Below are positions 7,758-18,091 of a DNA stretch of 33,084 nucleotides, one piece after another. A program made the translations under genes and the position numbers. The notes beneath the pieces were generated by a model, which did no database searches, was not told the origin of the DNA, and was given only the letters and a program-made list of their open reading frames with translations. Each line of letters starts with the position of its first letter. Position 1 is the first letter of the stretch. Origin of the DNA: Hydrogenophilales bacterium (GTDB lineage Bacteria > Pseudomonadota > Gammaproteobacteria > Burkholderiales > Thiobacillaceae); NCBI GenBank assembly GCA_024636675.1, contig JAGXGM010000076.1, positions 1 to 33,084 on the forward strand, written 5' to 3'.

Positions 7758-9653
7758 ATGAGAACGAAAAGCGGTTTTTTGCAGCATTCGCTGCTGCTCA
7801 AGCTGGGCGGCATGCTGGCCTTGATCGCCAGTTTCGCCATCCTCGGCATGGCCAGTTCGGGCATCATCGCCGAGTCGGTGCAGGGCAGCGGCGAGGCGAT
7901 CAATCTGGCGGGCAGCCTGCGCATGCAGGCCTACAAAATGACCAGCCTTGCGCTGACGGCACGCCAGCCGGAGGCTGCCAACGTGTCCGCGCGGCTGCGC
8001 ACCGCGATCGACCGCTTCGAGTCCACGCTCACCGATGCGCGCATCACCGACGTCATGACCCGCCAGGCCGGGTCCGCCCTTTCGCGCAGCTATGCAAATG
8101 TTGTGATGAGTTGGCACACGCGGGTGAAGCCGCGTGTTCTGGCAGCGGCGGGAAGTGGTTCGGCCACGGCGGCAGGCAGCACGCCGCTGTTCGATGACGT
8201 CACCCTGTTCGTCGGCGAGATCAACGATCTGGTCAAGCAGATCGAGCAGGTCACCGAGGCGAAAGTGCGGGTGCTGCGCATGGTGCTGGGCGCTGCCTTG
8301 CTGATGACCCTGCTGATCGGCGCGCTGACCCTGGTGCTGGCGCGCAACGATCTGATCCTGCCGCTGCGCAACCTGCTGGCGTTTGCCGCCAATGTCGGAC
8401 GCGGCAACCTCGCGGTGCGCACGGAGCACACCGGCAGCGACGAGCTGGGACGGCTGGGCCAGGCCTTCAACCACATGGCGGAAGATCTCTCCACGCTGTA
8501 CCGGAACCTGGAAGCGCGGGTGGAGGAAAAGACCGCCGAACTCACCATCGCCAATCGCTCGCTGGAACTGCTCTATCACTCGATCGCCCGGCTCTACAAC
8601 GGGCCCGTGGCGCCGGACACCTATGCCATCCTGCTGAAGGACCTGGAAAACGTGCTGGGCGTGGGGCACGGGCGAGCCTGCCTGGTGGAAGCCGGCGATA
8701 TCCGCGCACGGGTGATCGCCAGCACGCTGCACCTGGATAGCGGCGACCCCGACCTGTGCGGCCTGATGAGTTGCGCCGAGTGTCTGACCCACCCGTCGCT
8801 GGCCGTGCATCCGCTGCACGATGGCCGGCGTGTGCTGTCATTGCCGCTGAAGGACACCGAGCACCAGTACGGCGTGCTGCAGCTGGAAATGCCGGCGGGC
8901 AAGGAGCTGGCGCCGTGGCAAACCCAGCTGCTGGAAGCGCTGTCGCGCCACATCGGCATTGCCATCGGCACGGCGCGGCGCGGTGAACAAAGCCGCCGGG
9001 TGTCGCTGCTGGAAGAACGCGCCGCGCTGGCGCGCGACCTGCACGATTCGCTGGCGCAGTCGCTCGCCTACATGAAAATCCAGGTCAGCCGGATGAAGCC
9101 GCTACTGGACAATCCGCAGCGGGGAGATGAAGCCAGAGAGGTTCTGGCCGAGCTGCGCGAGGGCTTGAACAGCGCCTACCGCCAACTGCGTGAACTGCTC
9201 ACCACCTTCCGTCTGCGCATCGAGGGCGAAGGGCTGGCTGCCGCCCTGCACAGCACGGTGACTGAGTTTTCCGGCCGTGGCGGCATCCCGATCACGCTGG
9301 ACGTGCATCTGGCCGGCTGCCCGCTCAGTCCCAACGAGGAAATCCATGCCCTGCAGATCATCCGCGAAGCCTTGTCCAACGTGCTCAACCATGCCAGCGC
9401 GACCAAGGCCGAGGTCAGCGTGGTATGCAACAGCGACGGCTCGGTGTCGGCCAGCGTCACCGACGACGGCCTCGGCATCCGTCAGGCCGCCGGCGCCCAT
9501 CACTACGGCATGACCATCATGGACGAGCGGGCAAAAAACCTGGGCGGCCAGCTGACGGTCGAGAACCTGCCCACGTCAGGCACCCGCGTGACCCTGCATT
9601 TCGTGCCGGGCGCCGGTCGCGACGTTACCATCCCCATTCATCCCGTTACCTGA
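7758..9653 (+). CDS. narX: Nitrate/nitrite sensor histidine kinase NarX
   Basis: Membrane sensor kinase that detects periplasmic nitrate/nitrite and phosphorylates NarL. Domains in order over 631 residues: transmembrane segment 1 (about 12-37); the ligand-binding P-box in GEAINLAGSLRMQAYKM (about 45-61); transmembrane segment 2 (about 173-196); HAMP linker (about 197-250); a central region with a cysteine group C334, C339, C342; the HisKA_3 dimerisation helix with phospho-accepting H429 in ARDLHDSLAQ; and an HATPase domain with N-box EALSNVLNHA and DDGLGI. An ATG at 7752 directly abuts GGAG, leaving no spacing. The ATG at 7758 has a 6-base gap to GGAG and is chosen. It is followed after 10 bp by narL. 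Confidence 0.95.
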   Translation: MRTKSGFLQHSLLLKLGGMLALIASFAILGMASSGIIAESVQGSGEAINLAGSLRMQAYKMTSLALTARQPEAANVSARLRTAIDRFESTLTDARITDVMTRQAGSALSRSYANVVMSWHTRVKPRVLAAAGSGSATAAGSTPLFDDVTLFVGEINDLVKQIEQVTEAKVRVLRMVLGAALLMTLLIGALTLVLARNDLILPLRNLLAFAANVGRGNLAVRTEHTGSDELGRLGQAFNHMAEDLSTLYRNLEARVEEKTAELTIANRSLELLYHSIARLYNGPVAPDTYAILLKDLENVLGVGHGRACLVEAGDIRARVIASTLHLDSGDPDLCGLMSCAECLTHPSLAVHPLHDGRRVLSLPLKDTEHQYGVLQLEMPAGKELAPWQTQLLEALSRHIGIAIGTARRGEQSRRVSLLEERAALARDLHDSLAQSLAYMKIQVSRMKPLLDNPQRGDEAREVLAELREGLNSAYRQLRELLTTFRLRIEGEGLAAALHSTVTEFSGRGGIPITLDVHLAGCPLSPNEEIHALQIIREALSNVLNHASATKAEVSVVCNSDGSVSASVTDDGLGIRQAAGAHHYGMTIMDERAKNLGGQLTVENLPTSGTRVTLHFVPGAGRDVTIPIHPVT

Positions 9654-9663
9654 TTCGATATCC

Positions 9664-10323
9664 ATGAACCTGGAAGAGCCCCAGAGCATCCTCATCGTCG
9701 ACGACCACCCGCTGTTCCGCAAAGGTGTGATCCAGCTGATCCAGGCCGTCCCCGAATTCCGTTTCGTTGGCGAGGCCGCGAGCGGAAAGGAGGGCATTGC
9801 GCTAGCCCGCAGCCTGCAGCCGGACATGATCCTGCTCGACCTGAACATGAAGGACATGAACGGCGTCGAGGTGCTGAAAACGCTGAAAGACGAGGGCCTC
9901 GATTCGCGCATCATCATGCTGACCGTGTCGGATCATGCGGAAGACCTGATGGCCGCCCTGCAGGCTGGCGCCGACGGCTACCTGCTGAAGGACATGGAGC
10001 CGGAAGACCTGATGCAGCAACTGGGCGAGGCGGCGCGCGGCAAGATCACCATCAGCGAGCGCCTGACGCAATTGCTGATGGCTTCGCTGCGCGAAAAGGA
10101 TCGTCCCTCCGGTCCCGCCGAGGCCGGGCTGACCGAACAGGAAAGCCGGATTCTGGAACATCTTGTAGAGGGCAAGAGCAACAAGCTGATTGCCCGCGAC
10201 ATGGGAATCGCCGAGGGCACGGTCAAGGTCCACGTCAAGCACCTGCTGAAAAAGCTCAACCTGCGTTCGCGGGTGGAAGCGGCGGTGTGGGCCGACCGCA
10301 GCAGGCGCCAGGCCAAGCCCTGA
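9664..10323 (+). CDS. narL: Nitrate/nitrite response regulator NarL
   Basis: Two-domain response regulator, 219 residues. The receiver domain (about 1-125) has acidic residues D13-D14 in IVDDHP, phospho-acceptor D59 in ILLDLNM, a Thr in MLTVSD and K109 in YLLKD. The C-terminal LuxR/NarL-type helix-turn-helix (about 150-210) contains LTEQESRILEHLVEGKSNKLIA followed by the recognition helix region GTVKVHVKHLLKKL. It is the likely partner of NarX, 10 bp upstream, and would act at heptamers such as that at 7622-7637. No clear Shine-Dalgarno precedes the ATG, so translation may be coupled to narX. It converges on pgm. Confidence 0.94.
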   Translation: MNLEEPQSILIVDDHPLFRKGVIQLIQAVPEFRFVGEAASGKEGIALARSLQPDMILLDLNMKDMNGVEVLKTLKDEGLDSRIIMLTVSDHAEDLMAALQAGADGYLLKDMEPEDLMQQLGEAARGKITISERLTQLLMASLREKDRPSGPAEAGLTEQESRILEHLVEGKSNKLIARDMGIAEGTVKVHVKHLLKKLNLRSRVEAAVWADRSRRQAKP

Positions 10324-10343
10324 TATTCGCGATGGCGTGCCAA

Positions 10344-10376
10344 CCGGGTTTCCCGGCGTCGGCTATCCTGGATAGC
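10344..10376. terminator. Paired hairpins between convergent narL and pgm
   Basis: Two small perfect hairpins lie back to back: CCGGGTTTCCCGG at 10344-10356 and GCTATCCTGGATAGC at 10362-10376. They sit in the 102-bp gap between the convergent narL and pgm ends, where termination is expected on both strands. Neither has a T run, so intrinsic termination would be weak. Confidence 0.3.
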
Positions 10377-10425
10377 AGGTCCGTTCAAACAAGGAGCGCA
10401 ATCTCCGGGCAGCAGCGTCGTTCCG

Positions 10426-12081
10426 TTATTGAGCGGGGGCTTCCAGTGCAGCGCTGACGATGGTCTGCGCTTCTTCCTGGATTCGATGCAGGTGGTCTGC
10501 GCCGCGGAAGCTCTCCGCATAGATCTTGTAGATGTTTTCGGTGCCGGATGGACGCGCCGCAAACCAGCCGCTTTCCGCCACGACTTTCAAACCGCCGATG
10601 GGTGCGCCGTTGCCCGGCGCCTGGGTGAGGATGGTCTGGATTTTTTCGCCGGCCAGTTCGTCAGACTGCACCTGCCGGGGCGACAGTTGTGCCAGTTTTC
10701 GTTTCTGTTCCGGGGTCGCCGATGCCTCGATACGATCGTAAGCAGATTCGCCGAACTCGCCCGCAAGCTCACGGTAGCGTTCGCCGGGATCGCGGCCCAT
10801 GCGCGCGGTGATCTCCGCCGACAGCAATGCCGGGATGATGCCGTCCTTGTCTGTTGTCCAGGCGCTGCCATCCATCCGCACAAACGAGGCGCCCGCACTC
10901 TCTTCTCCGCCAAACCCCAGCGAGCCGTCGTGCAGGCCATCCACAAACCATTTGAACCCGACCGGCACCTCGTAGAGCGTGCGGCCGAGCTTGGCCGCAA
11001 CGCGATCGATGATCTGGCTGCTGACCACCGTCTTGCCGACCGCCGCATCCTGGCGCCACCCTGGTCGATGCTGGAACAGGTAGTCGATGGCGACCGCCAG
11101 GTAATGATTGGGAGACATCAAGCCCGTCTTTGTGACGATCCCGTGCCGGTCGTGGTCGGGGTCGCAGGCAAAAGCGATGTCGAACCGGTCTTTCAGACCG
11201 ATCAGGCTCTGCATGGCATGGGACGAGGAGGGGTCCATGCGAATCTGGCCGTCCCAATCGACTGTCATGAAGCGGAAGGTCGGATCGACGGCTTCGTTCA
11301 GCACTGTGAGATTCAAGCCATAACGCTCGGCAATTGGCCCCCAGAAGTGCACGCCGGCGCCCCCCAGCGGATCCACGCCCATGCGGATGTCCGCGCCGCG
11401 TATGGCCTCCATGTCGAGCACATTGCCGAGATCGGCAACGTAAGTGTTGATGAAATCGTGCCGGTGCGTGGTTCTGGCACGCCGCGCCTGTTCAAACGAC
11501 ATCCTCTTCACACCCTTCAGGCCGCTTTGCAGCAGCGCATTGGCGTGGTCCTCGATCCGTCCCGTGATGTCCTTGTCCGCAGGCCCCCCATTGGGCGGGT
11601 TGTACTTGAAGCCGCCGCTGTCGGGCGGATTGTGGGAGGGCGTGATGACGATGCCGTCCGCCAGCCCGGACACGCGATCCCGGTTGTAAACCAGTATGGC
11701 GTGGGAAATCGCAGGGGTCGGCGTGTACTCATCCCCGTCTGCGAGCATGACCTCCACGCCGTTGGCTGCCAGCACCTCGAGCGCGCTGGCCAATGCCGGC
11801 TCCGAAAGCGCGTGCGTGTCGATCCCCAGAAACAGCGGGCCATTGATGCCCTGCAGCTTGCGGTAATCGCAAATGGCCTGGCTGATGGCCAGCACATGCC
11901 ATTCGTTGAAGCTGTTGTCGAACGCGGAACCGCGGTGCCCCGAGGTCCCGAATGCGACCCGCTGCGCGGGCAGCGCAGGGTCGGGCCTGTTGCTGAAGTA
12001 GGCAGTGACGAGTCTGGGCACATTGACCAGCGACGCGGCCTCGGCGAGTGTGCCCGCCTGTGGGTTGGTTTTCATTTCCAT
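10426..12081 (-). CDS. pgm: Phosphoglucomutase (alpha-D-glucose specific)
   Basis: Interconverts glucose-1-phosphate and glucose-6-phosphate, linking glycogen/exopolysaccharide sugars to central metabolism. Its 551 residues match the bacterial Pgm family. Motifs are AFGTSGHRG at about 43-51, the phosphoserine loop with S149 in [13 protein letters not shown], the metal loop DPDHDRHG (D307, D309, D311), the sugar-recognition loop [10 protein letters not shown], and the C-terminal phosphate-binding [16 protein letters not shown]. The start could be ATG 12079-12081 or an in-frame ATG two codons later; neither has a strong ribosome binding site. It lies only 6 bp after the transketolase stop, so the two are probably co-transcribed. 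Confidence 0.95.
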   Translation of the reverse strand: MEMKTNPQAGTLAEAASLVNVPRLVTAYFSNRPDPALPAQRVAFGTSGHRGSAFDNSFNEWHVLAISQAICDYRKLQGINGPLFLGIDTHALSEPALASALEVLAANGVEVMLADGDEYTPTPAISHAILVYNRDRVSGLADGIVITPSHNPPDSGGFKYNPPNGGPADKDITGRIEDHANALLQSGLKGVKRMSFEQARRARTTHRHDFINTYVADLGNVLDMEAIRGADIRMGVDPLGGAGVHFWGPIAERYGLNLTVLNEAVDPTFRFMTVDWDGQIRMDPSSSHAMQSLIGLKDRFDIAFACDPDHDRHGIVTKTGLMSPNHYLAVAIDYLFQHRPGWRQDAAVGKTVVSSQIIDRVAAKLGRTLYEVPVGFKWFVDGLHDGSLGFGGEESAGASFVRMDGSAWTTDKDGIIPALLSAEITARMGRDPGERYRELAGEFGESAYDRIEASATPEQKRKLAQLSPRQVQSDELAGEKIQTILTQAPGNGAPIGGLKVVAESGWFAARPSGTENIYKIYAESFRGADHLHRIQEEAQTIVSAALEAPAQ

Positions 12082-12087
12082 GCGATA

Positions 12088-14175
12088 TCAGCCTTGTTCA
12101 GTGTCCGACGCAGCGGTGGAACCTGCCAGCAGGGCCTCGGCCCGCATGCAGACGTTGTCGACGGTAAAACCATATTCGCGCAACAATACCCCGGTCGGCG
12201 CGGAAGCGCCAAAACGCTCCACGCCGAGCATGTCGCCTCGCGCGCCGATATAGCGCTCCCAGCCTTGCGGCACCCCCAGTTCGACCGCGAGCCGCGCGCT
12301 TACCGAGGGCGGCAACACCGCATCGCGCTCGGCTTGCGGCAAGGCCTCGAACAATTCCCAGCTCGGCATCGAGACGCAGCGCACGGCAATGCCTTGCTCC
12401 TGCAAACGTTCAGCCGCCGCCACGATCAGGCCGACTTCGGAGCCGCTGGCGAGCAGGATCAAGTCGGGCTTTCCATCCGCCGCATCGCTCAATACATAGG
12501 CGCCACGGCGTAAGCCATCCGCCGCGGCGTAACGGCTGCGATCGAGCGTGGCAACATTCTGCCGGCTCAGTGCCAGCAACACCGGACGGCCGCGGGATTC
12601 CATCGCGACCCGCCAGGCGACTGCGGTTTCATTGGCGTCGCAGGGACGGATCACGATGAGGTTCGGAATCGCGCGCAGACTCGCCAGTTGCTCCACCGGT
12701 TGATGGGTGGGGCCGTCTTCGCCGAGCGCGAGGCTGTCGTGGGTGAATACGTGCACCACGTGCAGTCCCATCAGCGCCGCCAGCCGGATCGACGGGCGCA
12801 TGTAATCGGAGAAGATCAGAAAAGTGGCGCCATAGGGAATGAAGCCACCGTGAGCGGCGAGCCCGTTGACGATGGCGCCCATCGCATGTTCGCGCACGCC
12901 GAAATGCAGATTGCGCCCGGCATGGCTCCAGCCGCCGCCGCCGGAGCCTTGCTGGTCCGCATTTTCTGCCGGGGGCGGATTGAAATCCCCCAGGCCTTTC
13001 AAATCTGTTTTTGTCGACGGATCGAGGTCGGCCGAGCCGCCGGTCAGCGCCGGCAGGTTGGGCGCGATGGCGTTCATCACCTTCCCGGAAGCCTTGCGCG
13101 TGGCGAGGCCATCGGCATCGGCGTCAAATGCCGGAATATCCGCATCCCAGCCCGGTGGCAACTCGCCATCCAGCCGGCGCTGAAGCGCTTCGGCCAGGTC
13201 CGGAAACGCCTTGGCATAGGCATCCCGCAACATGTCCCACGCCGCTTCATCCTGCGCGCCGCGCGACACCTGCTTGCGGAAATGGGTCAGTGCCGCGTCC
13301 GGTATCAGGAAGTCCGGTTCAGTCGGCCAGTCCAGCGCCTGCTTGGTCGTGCGCACGTCCTCCTCACCAAGCGGCGAGCCATGCGCCTTGAAGGTGTCCT
13401 GTTCGGGCGAGCCGTAGCCGATATGGGAGCGCACTAGAATCAGCGATGGCCTGTCGGTTTCCGCATGTGCCGCGGCCAGCGCGGCATCGATTGCGGCGAG
13501 GTCGTTGGCGTCCGCCACCGATACCGTGTGCCAGCCATAGGCCTCGAAGCGCTGCGCGCGATTTTCGGAAAAAGTGATGCTGGTGCCGCCGGCCAGCGTG
13601 ACGGCATTGTCGTCGTAGAGACACGTGAGCTTGCCGAGCTTGAGATGGCCGGCCAGCGAGGCCGCTTCGGAAGCCACGCCTTCCATCAGGTCGCCATCGC
13701 TGACGATGGCATACGTATGGTGGTCGATAAGCGCATGACCCGGCCGGTTGTAGCGTGCCGCAAGATGCGCTTCTGCGATCGCCATGCCGACCGCATTGCC
13801 GAAACCCTGCCCCAGCGGTCCGGTGGTGGTTTCCACGCCCGGCGTGTGTCCGCGCTCGGGATGTCCGGGTGTCCTGCTGCCCCATTGACGAAATTGCCGG
13901 ATATCGTCCAGCGCAAGGTCGTAGCCGGTCAGGTGCAACAGACTGTAGAGCAGCGCCGAACCATGTCCGGCGGAAAGCACGAAGCGGTCGCGATTGAACC
14001 AGTCCGGATTGCGCGGGTTGACCCTGAGCCAGCGTGTCCACAACAAATAGGCCATTGGTGCAGCGCCAAGCGGCATGCCGGGATGGCCGCTGTCGGCCTT
14101 TTGCACCATGTCCACCGAAAGGAAACGCAGGGTATTGATGCACTGCTGGTCGAGTTGTGCTTGTTCGGCAGTCAT
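12088..14175 (-). CDS. tkt: Transketolase
   Basis: Thiamine-diphosphate enzyme transferring two-carbon units between sugar phosphates in the pentose phosphate and Calvin cycles. At 695 residues it has full family length. Landmarks are the N-terminal [18 protein letters not shown], the TPP phosphate motif [18 protein letters not shown] ending in [18 protein letters not shown], the catalytic Glu region [14 protein letters not shown], and the substrate-binding [23 protein letters not shown]. The ATG at 14173-14175 follows AAAGGA at good spacing. A 209-bp gap without features separates it from pssA upstream. In an autotroph it is likely shared by ribulose-bisphosphate regeneration and the pentose pathway, although no cbb genes are in view. 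Confidence 0.96.
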   Translation of the reverse strand: MTAEQAQLDQQCINTLRFLSVDMVQKADSGHPGMPLGAAPMAYLLWTRWLRVNPRNPDWFNRDRFVLSAGHGSALLYSLLHLTGYDLALDDIRQFRQWGSRTPGHPERGHTPGVETTTGPLGQGFGNAVGMAIAEAHLAARYNRPGHALIDHHTYAIVSDGDLMEGVASEAASLAGHLKLGKLTCLYDDNAVTLAGGTSITFSENRAQRFEAYGWHTVSVADANDLAAIDAALAAAHAETDRPSLILVRSHIGYGSPEQDTFKAHGSPLGEEDVRTTKQALDWPTEPDFLIPDAALTHFRKQVSRGAQDEAAWDMLRDAYAKAFPDLAEALQRRLDGELPPGWDADIPAFDADADGLATRKASGKVMNAIAPNLPALTGGSADLDPSTKTDLKGLGDFNPPPAENADQQGSGGGGWSHAGRNLHFGVREHAMGAIVNGLAAHGGFIPYGATFLIFSDYMRPSIRLAALMGLHVVHVFTHDSLALGEDGPTHQPVEQLASLRAIPNLIVIRPCDANETAVAWRVAMESRGRPVLLALSRQNVATLDRSRYAAADGLRRGAYVLSDAADGKPDLILLASGSEVGLIVAAAERLQEQGIAVRCVSMPSWELFEALPQAERDAVLPPSVSARLAVELGVPQGWERYIGARGDMLGVERFGASAPTGVLLREYGFTVDNVCMRAEALLAGSTAASDTEQG

Positions 14176-14384
14176 GTGTTTAATCCTTTCAGTAACGGGC
14201 GGCCGGGGGCTGCCATTGCTGCATGGGTTTCAGGGAGGACATGCGGCTGCCCTGTGCCGCTCGATCGATCGATCGTCTTCCGCCTTCCGCCTGGATCCCT
14301 GTCTGATGTGATGGCCGCAATCCCGCTCATTCATGTCGAACGCCGCAATCGGCGCGACGCCGGCCGCGTTGCGTGGCAGGCCGC

Positions 14385-15005
14385 TCAGAGCTTGGGTATG
14401 CGCAGCGTCCGGCTGATCATCAGGGAACCGGATACTGCGAACATGAGCACGAGCGGGTGGAGTCGCCATGGACCAATCTCGATCGATCCGAACCAGAGAT
14501 CGTCGCCGATCGCGCCATAGCCGGCGGCGATGGCGATGACGATGACCAGCAACAGGGTGCTGGGAATCGGCGTGCCCTCGAAATATTTCACCTTGTCGCT
14601 GCCCTGCGACAGGGCATCAGCGGTGACGTTGTAGCGGGCCAGGCGGCTCACACCGCATGCCACGAAGTAGACCAGAATCGCGCGGTCCCAGATGCCGTCC
14701 ATGCCGGCACCATAGGCGATGGCTGCCGGCGCAACGCCAAAGGAGATCACGTCGGCGAGGGAATCCAGATCGCCGCCCAGCGCCGATGTTTGCTGGCGCC
14801 AGCGCGCAATGCGGCCATCGAAGACATCGAGCACAAACGCCAGTGGGATCAGGGCGCAGGCCAACAACAGGTGCTGCACGTCCTGGCTTTGCAGATAGCG
14901 CATCACGGCAAATATCGCAATGACGCCGCAGGCTGCATTTCCCAGCGTAACCCAGTCCGCGAGATGGAAACTGCGGATCATCGAGAGATGTTTGCCCGGC
15001 TTCAT
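14385..15005 (-). CDS. pssA: CDP-alcohol phosphatidyltransferase, PssA-like (CDP-diacylglycerol-serine O-phosphatidyltransferase)
   Basis: Integral membrane enzyme of phospholipid synthesis. The family motif D-x2-DG-x2-AR-x8-G-x3-D-x3-D is complete: D60, D63-G64, A67-R68, G77, D81 and D85 (LDVFDGRIAR, then GGDLDSLAD). About six hydrophobic segments fill the 206 residues. The N-terminus SFHLADWVTLGNAACGVIAIF resembles the type II PssA family, so phosphatidylserine synthase is the best guess. Other CDP-alcohol transferases, such as PgsA-like or Pcs-like enzymes, share the motif and cannot be excluded. It lies between transketolase and the host-attachment family gene in the same direction, with gaps of 209 and 78 bp. 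Confidence 0.85.
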   Translation of the reverse strand: MKPGKHLSMIRSFHLADWVTLGNAACGVIAIFAVMRYLQSQDVQHLLLACALIPLAFVLDVFDGRIARWRQQTSALGGDLDSLADVISFGVAPAAIAYGAGMDGIWDRAILVYFVACGVSRLARYNVTADALSQGSDKVKYFEGTPIPSTLLLVIVIAIAAGYGAIGDDLWFGSIEIGPWRLHPLVLMFAVSGSLMISRTLRIPKL

Positions 15006-15083
15006 GACGCGGGAGCTCGTCGTCGCCAGGCTGCAGAGATCCCCCGGCCATTCGCGTTCGTGTCGCTCGTCATCGACCCGCGC

Positions 15084-15521
15084 TCAAAGCCGCTCGGGAA
15101 GCTGGGCACGCAGGACCTCGGGCCGCATTGCGGTGTAGTCCTTGTTAATCTCCAGGGACACCCGGGAACTGAGCGGGGCGCCGAAATTTGCGCGCAGCTG
15201 GCCAAGAAACGCAGGCGCCGCGACGACCACAAGGCGCTCGAAGTTGTTGCCCACGCGCCCTTGTTCAAGCCGGTCCGCAATCAACTTGGCGAAACGAATC
15301 TGCTCCTGCTCCTTGGGGGCGACCGCGACTTCCATCGCATGGCGTCCCTCGCCATGGCTGTCGAAGCTGCGGCCCGGACGGTCGCTGGTGAGCGTCATCT
15401 CTTTCGCGCGTGCTTCAGGGTTGTCAAAGGTCTCGATCTCGGTCAAAGGCGCCGTCGGCGAGTCCGCGGCAAAGAGTGTGGCGTTGCCGCTGTTCGCGGC
15501 GAGAATCCATATTTTGGTCAT
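15084..15521 (-). CDS. Host attachment family protein (function uncertain)
   Basis: A 145-residue soluble protein resembling the bacterial 'host attachment protein' family. It begins MTKIWILAANSGNATLFA, continues with a DRPGRSFDSHGEGRHAME segment, and has the characteristic C-terminal half (RFAKLIADRLEQG, VVVAAPAFLGQLR, EINKDYTAM). The family name comes from a plant-associated bacterium. In free-living proteobacteria its role is not established, and the fold is reminiscent of the release-factor-like eRF1/Pelota middle domain. The frame is open to 15614, but ATG 15519-15521 has AGGA about eight bases upstream and matches the family N-terminus. No signal peptide is seen. Confidence 0.8.
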   Translation of the reverse strand: MTKIWILAANSGNATLFAADSPTAPLTEIETFDNPEARAKEMTLTSDRPGRSFDSHGEGRHAMEVAVAPKEQEQIRFAKLIADRLEQGRVGNNFERLVVVAAPAFLGQLRANFGAPLSSRVSLEINKDYTAMRPEVLRAQLPERL

Positions 15522-15597
15522 GATGGTTGTCCTGAAATATTCACTCGGGGCGTAAGCGCCATTTGCGAAAAACCGGTTTGAAAAAGGGTGTTTCTCA

Positions 15598-15620
15598 CAT
15601 GAGACGCTCCTCATCTCATG
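15598..15620. promoter_or_regulatory. Inverted repeat upstream of the host-attachment family gene
   Basis: A perfect 7-bp inverted repeat, CATGAGA and TCTCATG, separated by 9 bases, about 77-99 bp upstream of the ATG at 15521 on the minus strand. Its spacing fits a dimeric regulator site or a 5' leader hairpin. No known regulator consensus is recognised. Confidence 0.35.
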
Positions 15621-15659
15621 CTAGATCACGTGCGGCAATGAGCCACTCGTCGACCGCGG

Positions 15660-17750
15660 CTAAGCACGGCTGGTGTCGCCATCCTGCTGTGTCGCCGCAG
15701 CCGTATCGTTCCCTCGGGGCAGTCTGAGCAAGCGGGCGTTGATCGCGACAATCACGGTGCTCGCGGCCATCAGCGCCGCGCCCAATGCCGGGGATAGCAG
15801 CACCCCCCAGGCGTAAAGTGCGCCGGCTGCCAGCGGGATGGCGAACGCGTTGTAGCCGGTCGCCCAGACCAGGTTTTGGAACACCTTGCTATAGGTGGCC
15901 TTGGACAGCTTGAGAAGCGCCACGACATCCAGCGGGTTGCTGCGCACCAGAACGACGTCTGCGGTTTCGACTGCCACATCCGAGCCTGCCCCGATGGCGA
16001 TGCCCAGATCCGCCTGCGCCAGCGCGGGGGCATCGTTCACGCCATCGCCGGTCATGGCGACCAATATGTCGCGGGACTGGACTTCCTTGACTTTGGCCGC
16101 TTTGTCCTGCGGCAGGACGTCGGCGAAATATTCGTCCAGCCCGACCTCCTTCGAAACCCATTCAGCGACCTGCTTGTTGTCACCGGTGAGCATCATGCAC
16201 CGGATGCCCATTTCCTTGAGTTCGGCGATGGCCTGCTTTGATTCGGGCCGGATGATGTCGGCCAGGGCAATCGCCCCTTTCAGTTGTCCGTCAATCATGA
16301 CAAACACGACTGTTTTTCCCTGCGCCCTGAGCTCGTCGACGCGCGAGTCGGTCATGTCGATATCCTGTTCGCGCAGGAAGCCCGAACTCACGATCTTGAC
16401 CGCTTTGCCCTCGACCGTGCCTTCTGCCCCTTTGCCTGCAATGCCCTTGAAATCGTCGACGGGAAGCGTTTTGTCCACCGAGGTGGCAATGGCGCGGGCG
16501 ATGGGATGCTCGGAACGGGCTTCCACCGAGGCCGCATACCGATGCAGGGTGTCTTCGTCGATGTCCTGCGAGAACATCAGGGTATCGGTCACGCCGAAGC
16601 GGCCTTCGGTGAGCGTGCCGGTCTTGTCGAAAATGATCGCCTGCAGCTTCCGGGCGCGCTCAAAAGCCGGACGATTGCGGATCAGCAGCCCGTTGCTTGC
16701 GGCCAGCGAGGTGGAAACGGCCACCACCAGCGGCACCGCCAGTCCCAGGGCATGCGGACAGGTGATGACCATGACGGTCACCGCACGCTCGATGGCAAAG
16801 GAAAGCGCATTGCCCATGACGCCCAGCCAGATGAAGAAGGTGATCGCGCCGCCGCCGAGGGCGATGAAGGTGAGCCACATCGCCGCCGTATTGGCCAGAT
16901 CCTGGGTTTTCGATTTGCTTTCCTGGGCCTGTTTGACCAGGTCGATGACCTGCGACAGAAACGAATCCTTGCCGGTCCCCTTGACCTCGATGGTCAGCGA
17001 GCCTTCGCCATTGATAGCCCCGCCGATGACCTTGTCATCGGTCTTCTTTTTCACCGGGGTCGATTCTCCGGTGAGCATGGCCTCGTTGACGGAACTTTCA
17101 CCTTCCGTGATGACCCCGTCAGCGGGAATCTTTTCGCCCGGTTTGATCAGCAGCTTGTCGCCCGCCGCCAGTTCGCTCAACGGCACGTCCTTCACGCTGC
17201 CGTCCGGCATGAGCTTGTGGGCGTCGGAGGGCATCAGTTTCGCCAGTTCCTCCAGTGCCCGCGATGCGCCCATCACCGACTTCATCTCGATCCAGTGACC
17301 CAGCAGCATCACATCGACGAGCGTGGCCAATTCCCAGAAGAACACCTTTCCGGCGAGGCCGAACACCACGGCGCTGCTGTAGGCATACGCGGTGGTGATG
17401 GCGACCGCGACCAGCGTCATCATTCCGGGCTGACGGGATTGAAGCTCCTCGAACAAGCCTTTCAGAAACGGCCAGCCGCCGTAGAAGAATACGGCACTCG
17501 ACAGACCGAACAGCACATACAGATCGCCCGGAAAATCGATGGCGTCGCGCAAGCCCGCCAACTCCTGGAGCATCGGCGAGAGCACCAGTATCGGCAGGGT
17601 CAGAACCAGCGCAATCCAGAATCGCCTGCGGAAATCCGCAGCCATGTGGGCATGGTGGCTTTGATGATCGTGATCGCCGTGATCTTTGTGATCGTCGTGA
17701 TGATCGTGATGCGCTTCCGTCTCTTCCGCTTGATCTGGATTTGGTTTCAT
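15660..17750 (-). CDS. copB: CopB-type copper/silver P1B-ATPase
   Basis: Inner-membrane ATPase exporting copper or silver from the cytoplasm. The 696-residue protein has a His-rich N-terminus (about ten His between residues 14 and 35) in place of CxxC metal-binding domains. The membrane metal site is CPH (331-333), the signature of the CopB (P1B-3) group as opposed to CPC of CopA. Other hallmarks are phosphorylation loop DKTGTLTEG with D375, HP motif at 415-416, TGES phosphatase loop (about 227-230) and GDGVNDAPAL. ATG 17748-17750 follows GAGGGG, and the longer open frame upstream lacks family sequence. It is divergent from the Met-rich cassette at 18092. CopB enzymes have been linked to Cu(II)/Ag(I); substrate choice here is inference. 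Confidence 0.92.
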   Translation of the reverse strand: MKPNPDQAEETEAHHDHHDDHKDHGDHDHQSHHAHMAADFRRRFWIALVLTLPILVLSPMLQELAGLRDAIDFPGDLYVLFGLSSAVFFYGGWPFLKGLFEELQSRQPGMMTLVAVAITTAYAYSSAVVFGLAGKVFFWELATLVDVMLLGHWIEMKSVMGASRALEELAKLMPSDAHKLMPDGSVKDVPLSELAAGDKLLIKPGEKIPADGVITEGESSVNEAMLTGESTPVKKKTDDKVIGGAINGEGSLTIEVKGTGKDSFLSQVIDLVKQAQESKSKTQDLANTAAMWLTFIALGGGAITFFIWLGVMGNALSFAIERAVTVMVITCPHALGLAVPLVVAVSTSLAASNGLLIRNRPAFERARKLQAIIFDKTGTLTEGRFGVTDTLMFSQDIDEDTLHRYAASVEARSEHPIARAIATSVDKTLPVDDFKGIAGKGAEGTVEGKAVKIVSSGFLREQDIDMTDSRVDELRAQGKTVVFVMIDGQLKGAIALADIIRPESKQAIAELKEMGIRCMMLTGDNKQVAEWVSKEVGLDEYFADVLPQDKAAKVKEVQSRDILVAMTGDGVNDAPALAQADLGIAIGAGSDVAVETADVVLVRSNPLDVVALLKLSKATYSKVFQNLVWATGYNAFAIPLAAGALYAWGVLLSPALGAALMAASTVIVAINARLLRLPRGNDTAAATQQDGDTSRA

Positions 17751-18091
17751 CGTGACCCCTCGTGTCAACTTTTGAATACGAAGCGGAGAACCCGGTATGC
17801 CCTGCCTATCGACCTGCAATCAGCATTTCATTTGCAGCAAGGCAGGCGCGATATTCCGGGCATCGTTATTTCAGCATAGGCATCGGCTGTAAAAGGCACA
17901 GCCCGGCGTGTCTGTTCTCATGCCTGACGGGGCTTCGCTGCACGCCAGTTTCTGCCCATCGCACAAAACCATGCCATGGCTTCTATGGTCTATACAAAGG
18001 AGGGCGCAGGCAGTGAAATGGGCAGCGCCGGCCTAATCTCCGTACGAGTGCTCTCACTGTTTTTTTTCACCAAGACGACAAGGAGTTTCGA
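17751..18091. promoter_or_regulatory. Divergent intergenic region between copB and the Met-rich cassette
   Basis: A 341-bp region with no gene. It holds a hairpin at 17885-17903 (GGCTGT and ACAGCC, 7-base loop) and an inverted repeat ACCAT/ATGGT at 17968-17972 and 17985-17989. The latter lies just before TATACA at 17991-17996, which could be a -10 element for the plus-strand genes; the repeat would then occupy the -35/-10 spacer, as in MerR-type promoters. The match to any copper-responsive consensus is poor. A T8 run lies near 18060, and AAGGAG just before 18092 is the ribosome binding site of the next gene. Confidence 0.3.

Noticed and set aside
14263-14275. GATC-repeat tract in the tkt-pssA gap
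   Set aside because: Three short GATC units can arise by chance; there is no further structure or origin-like feature around it.
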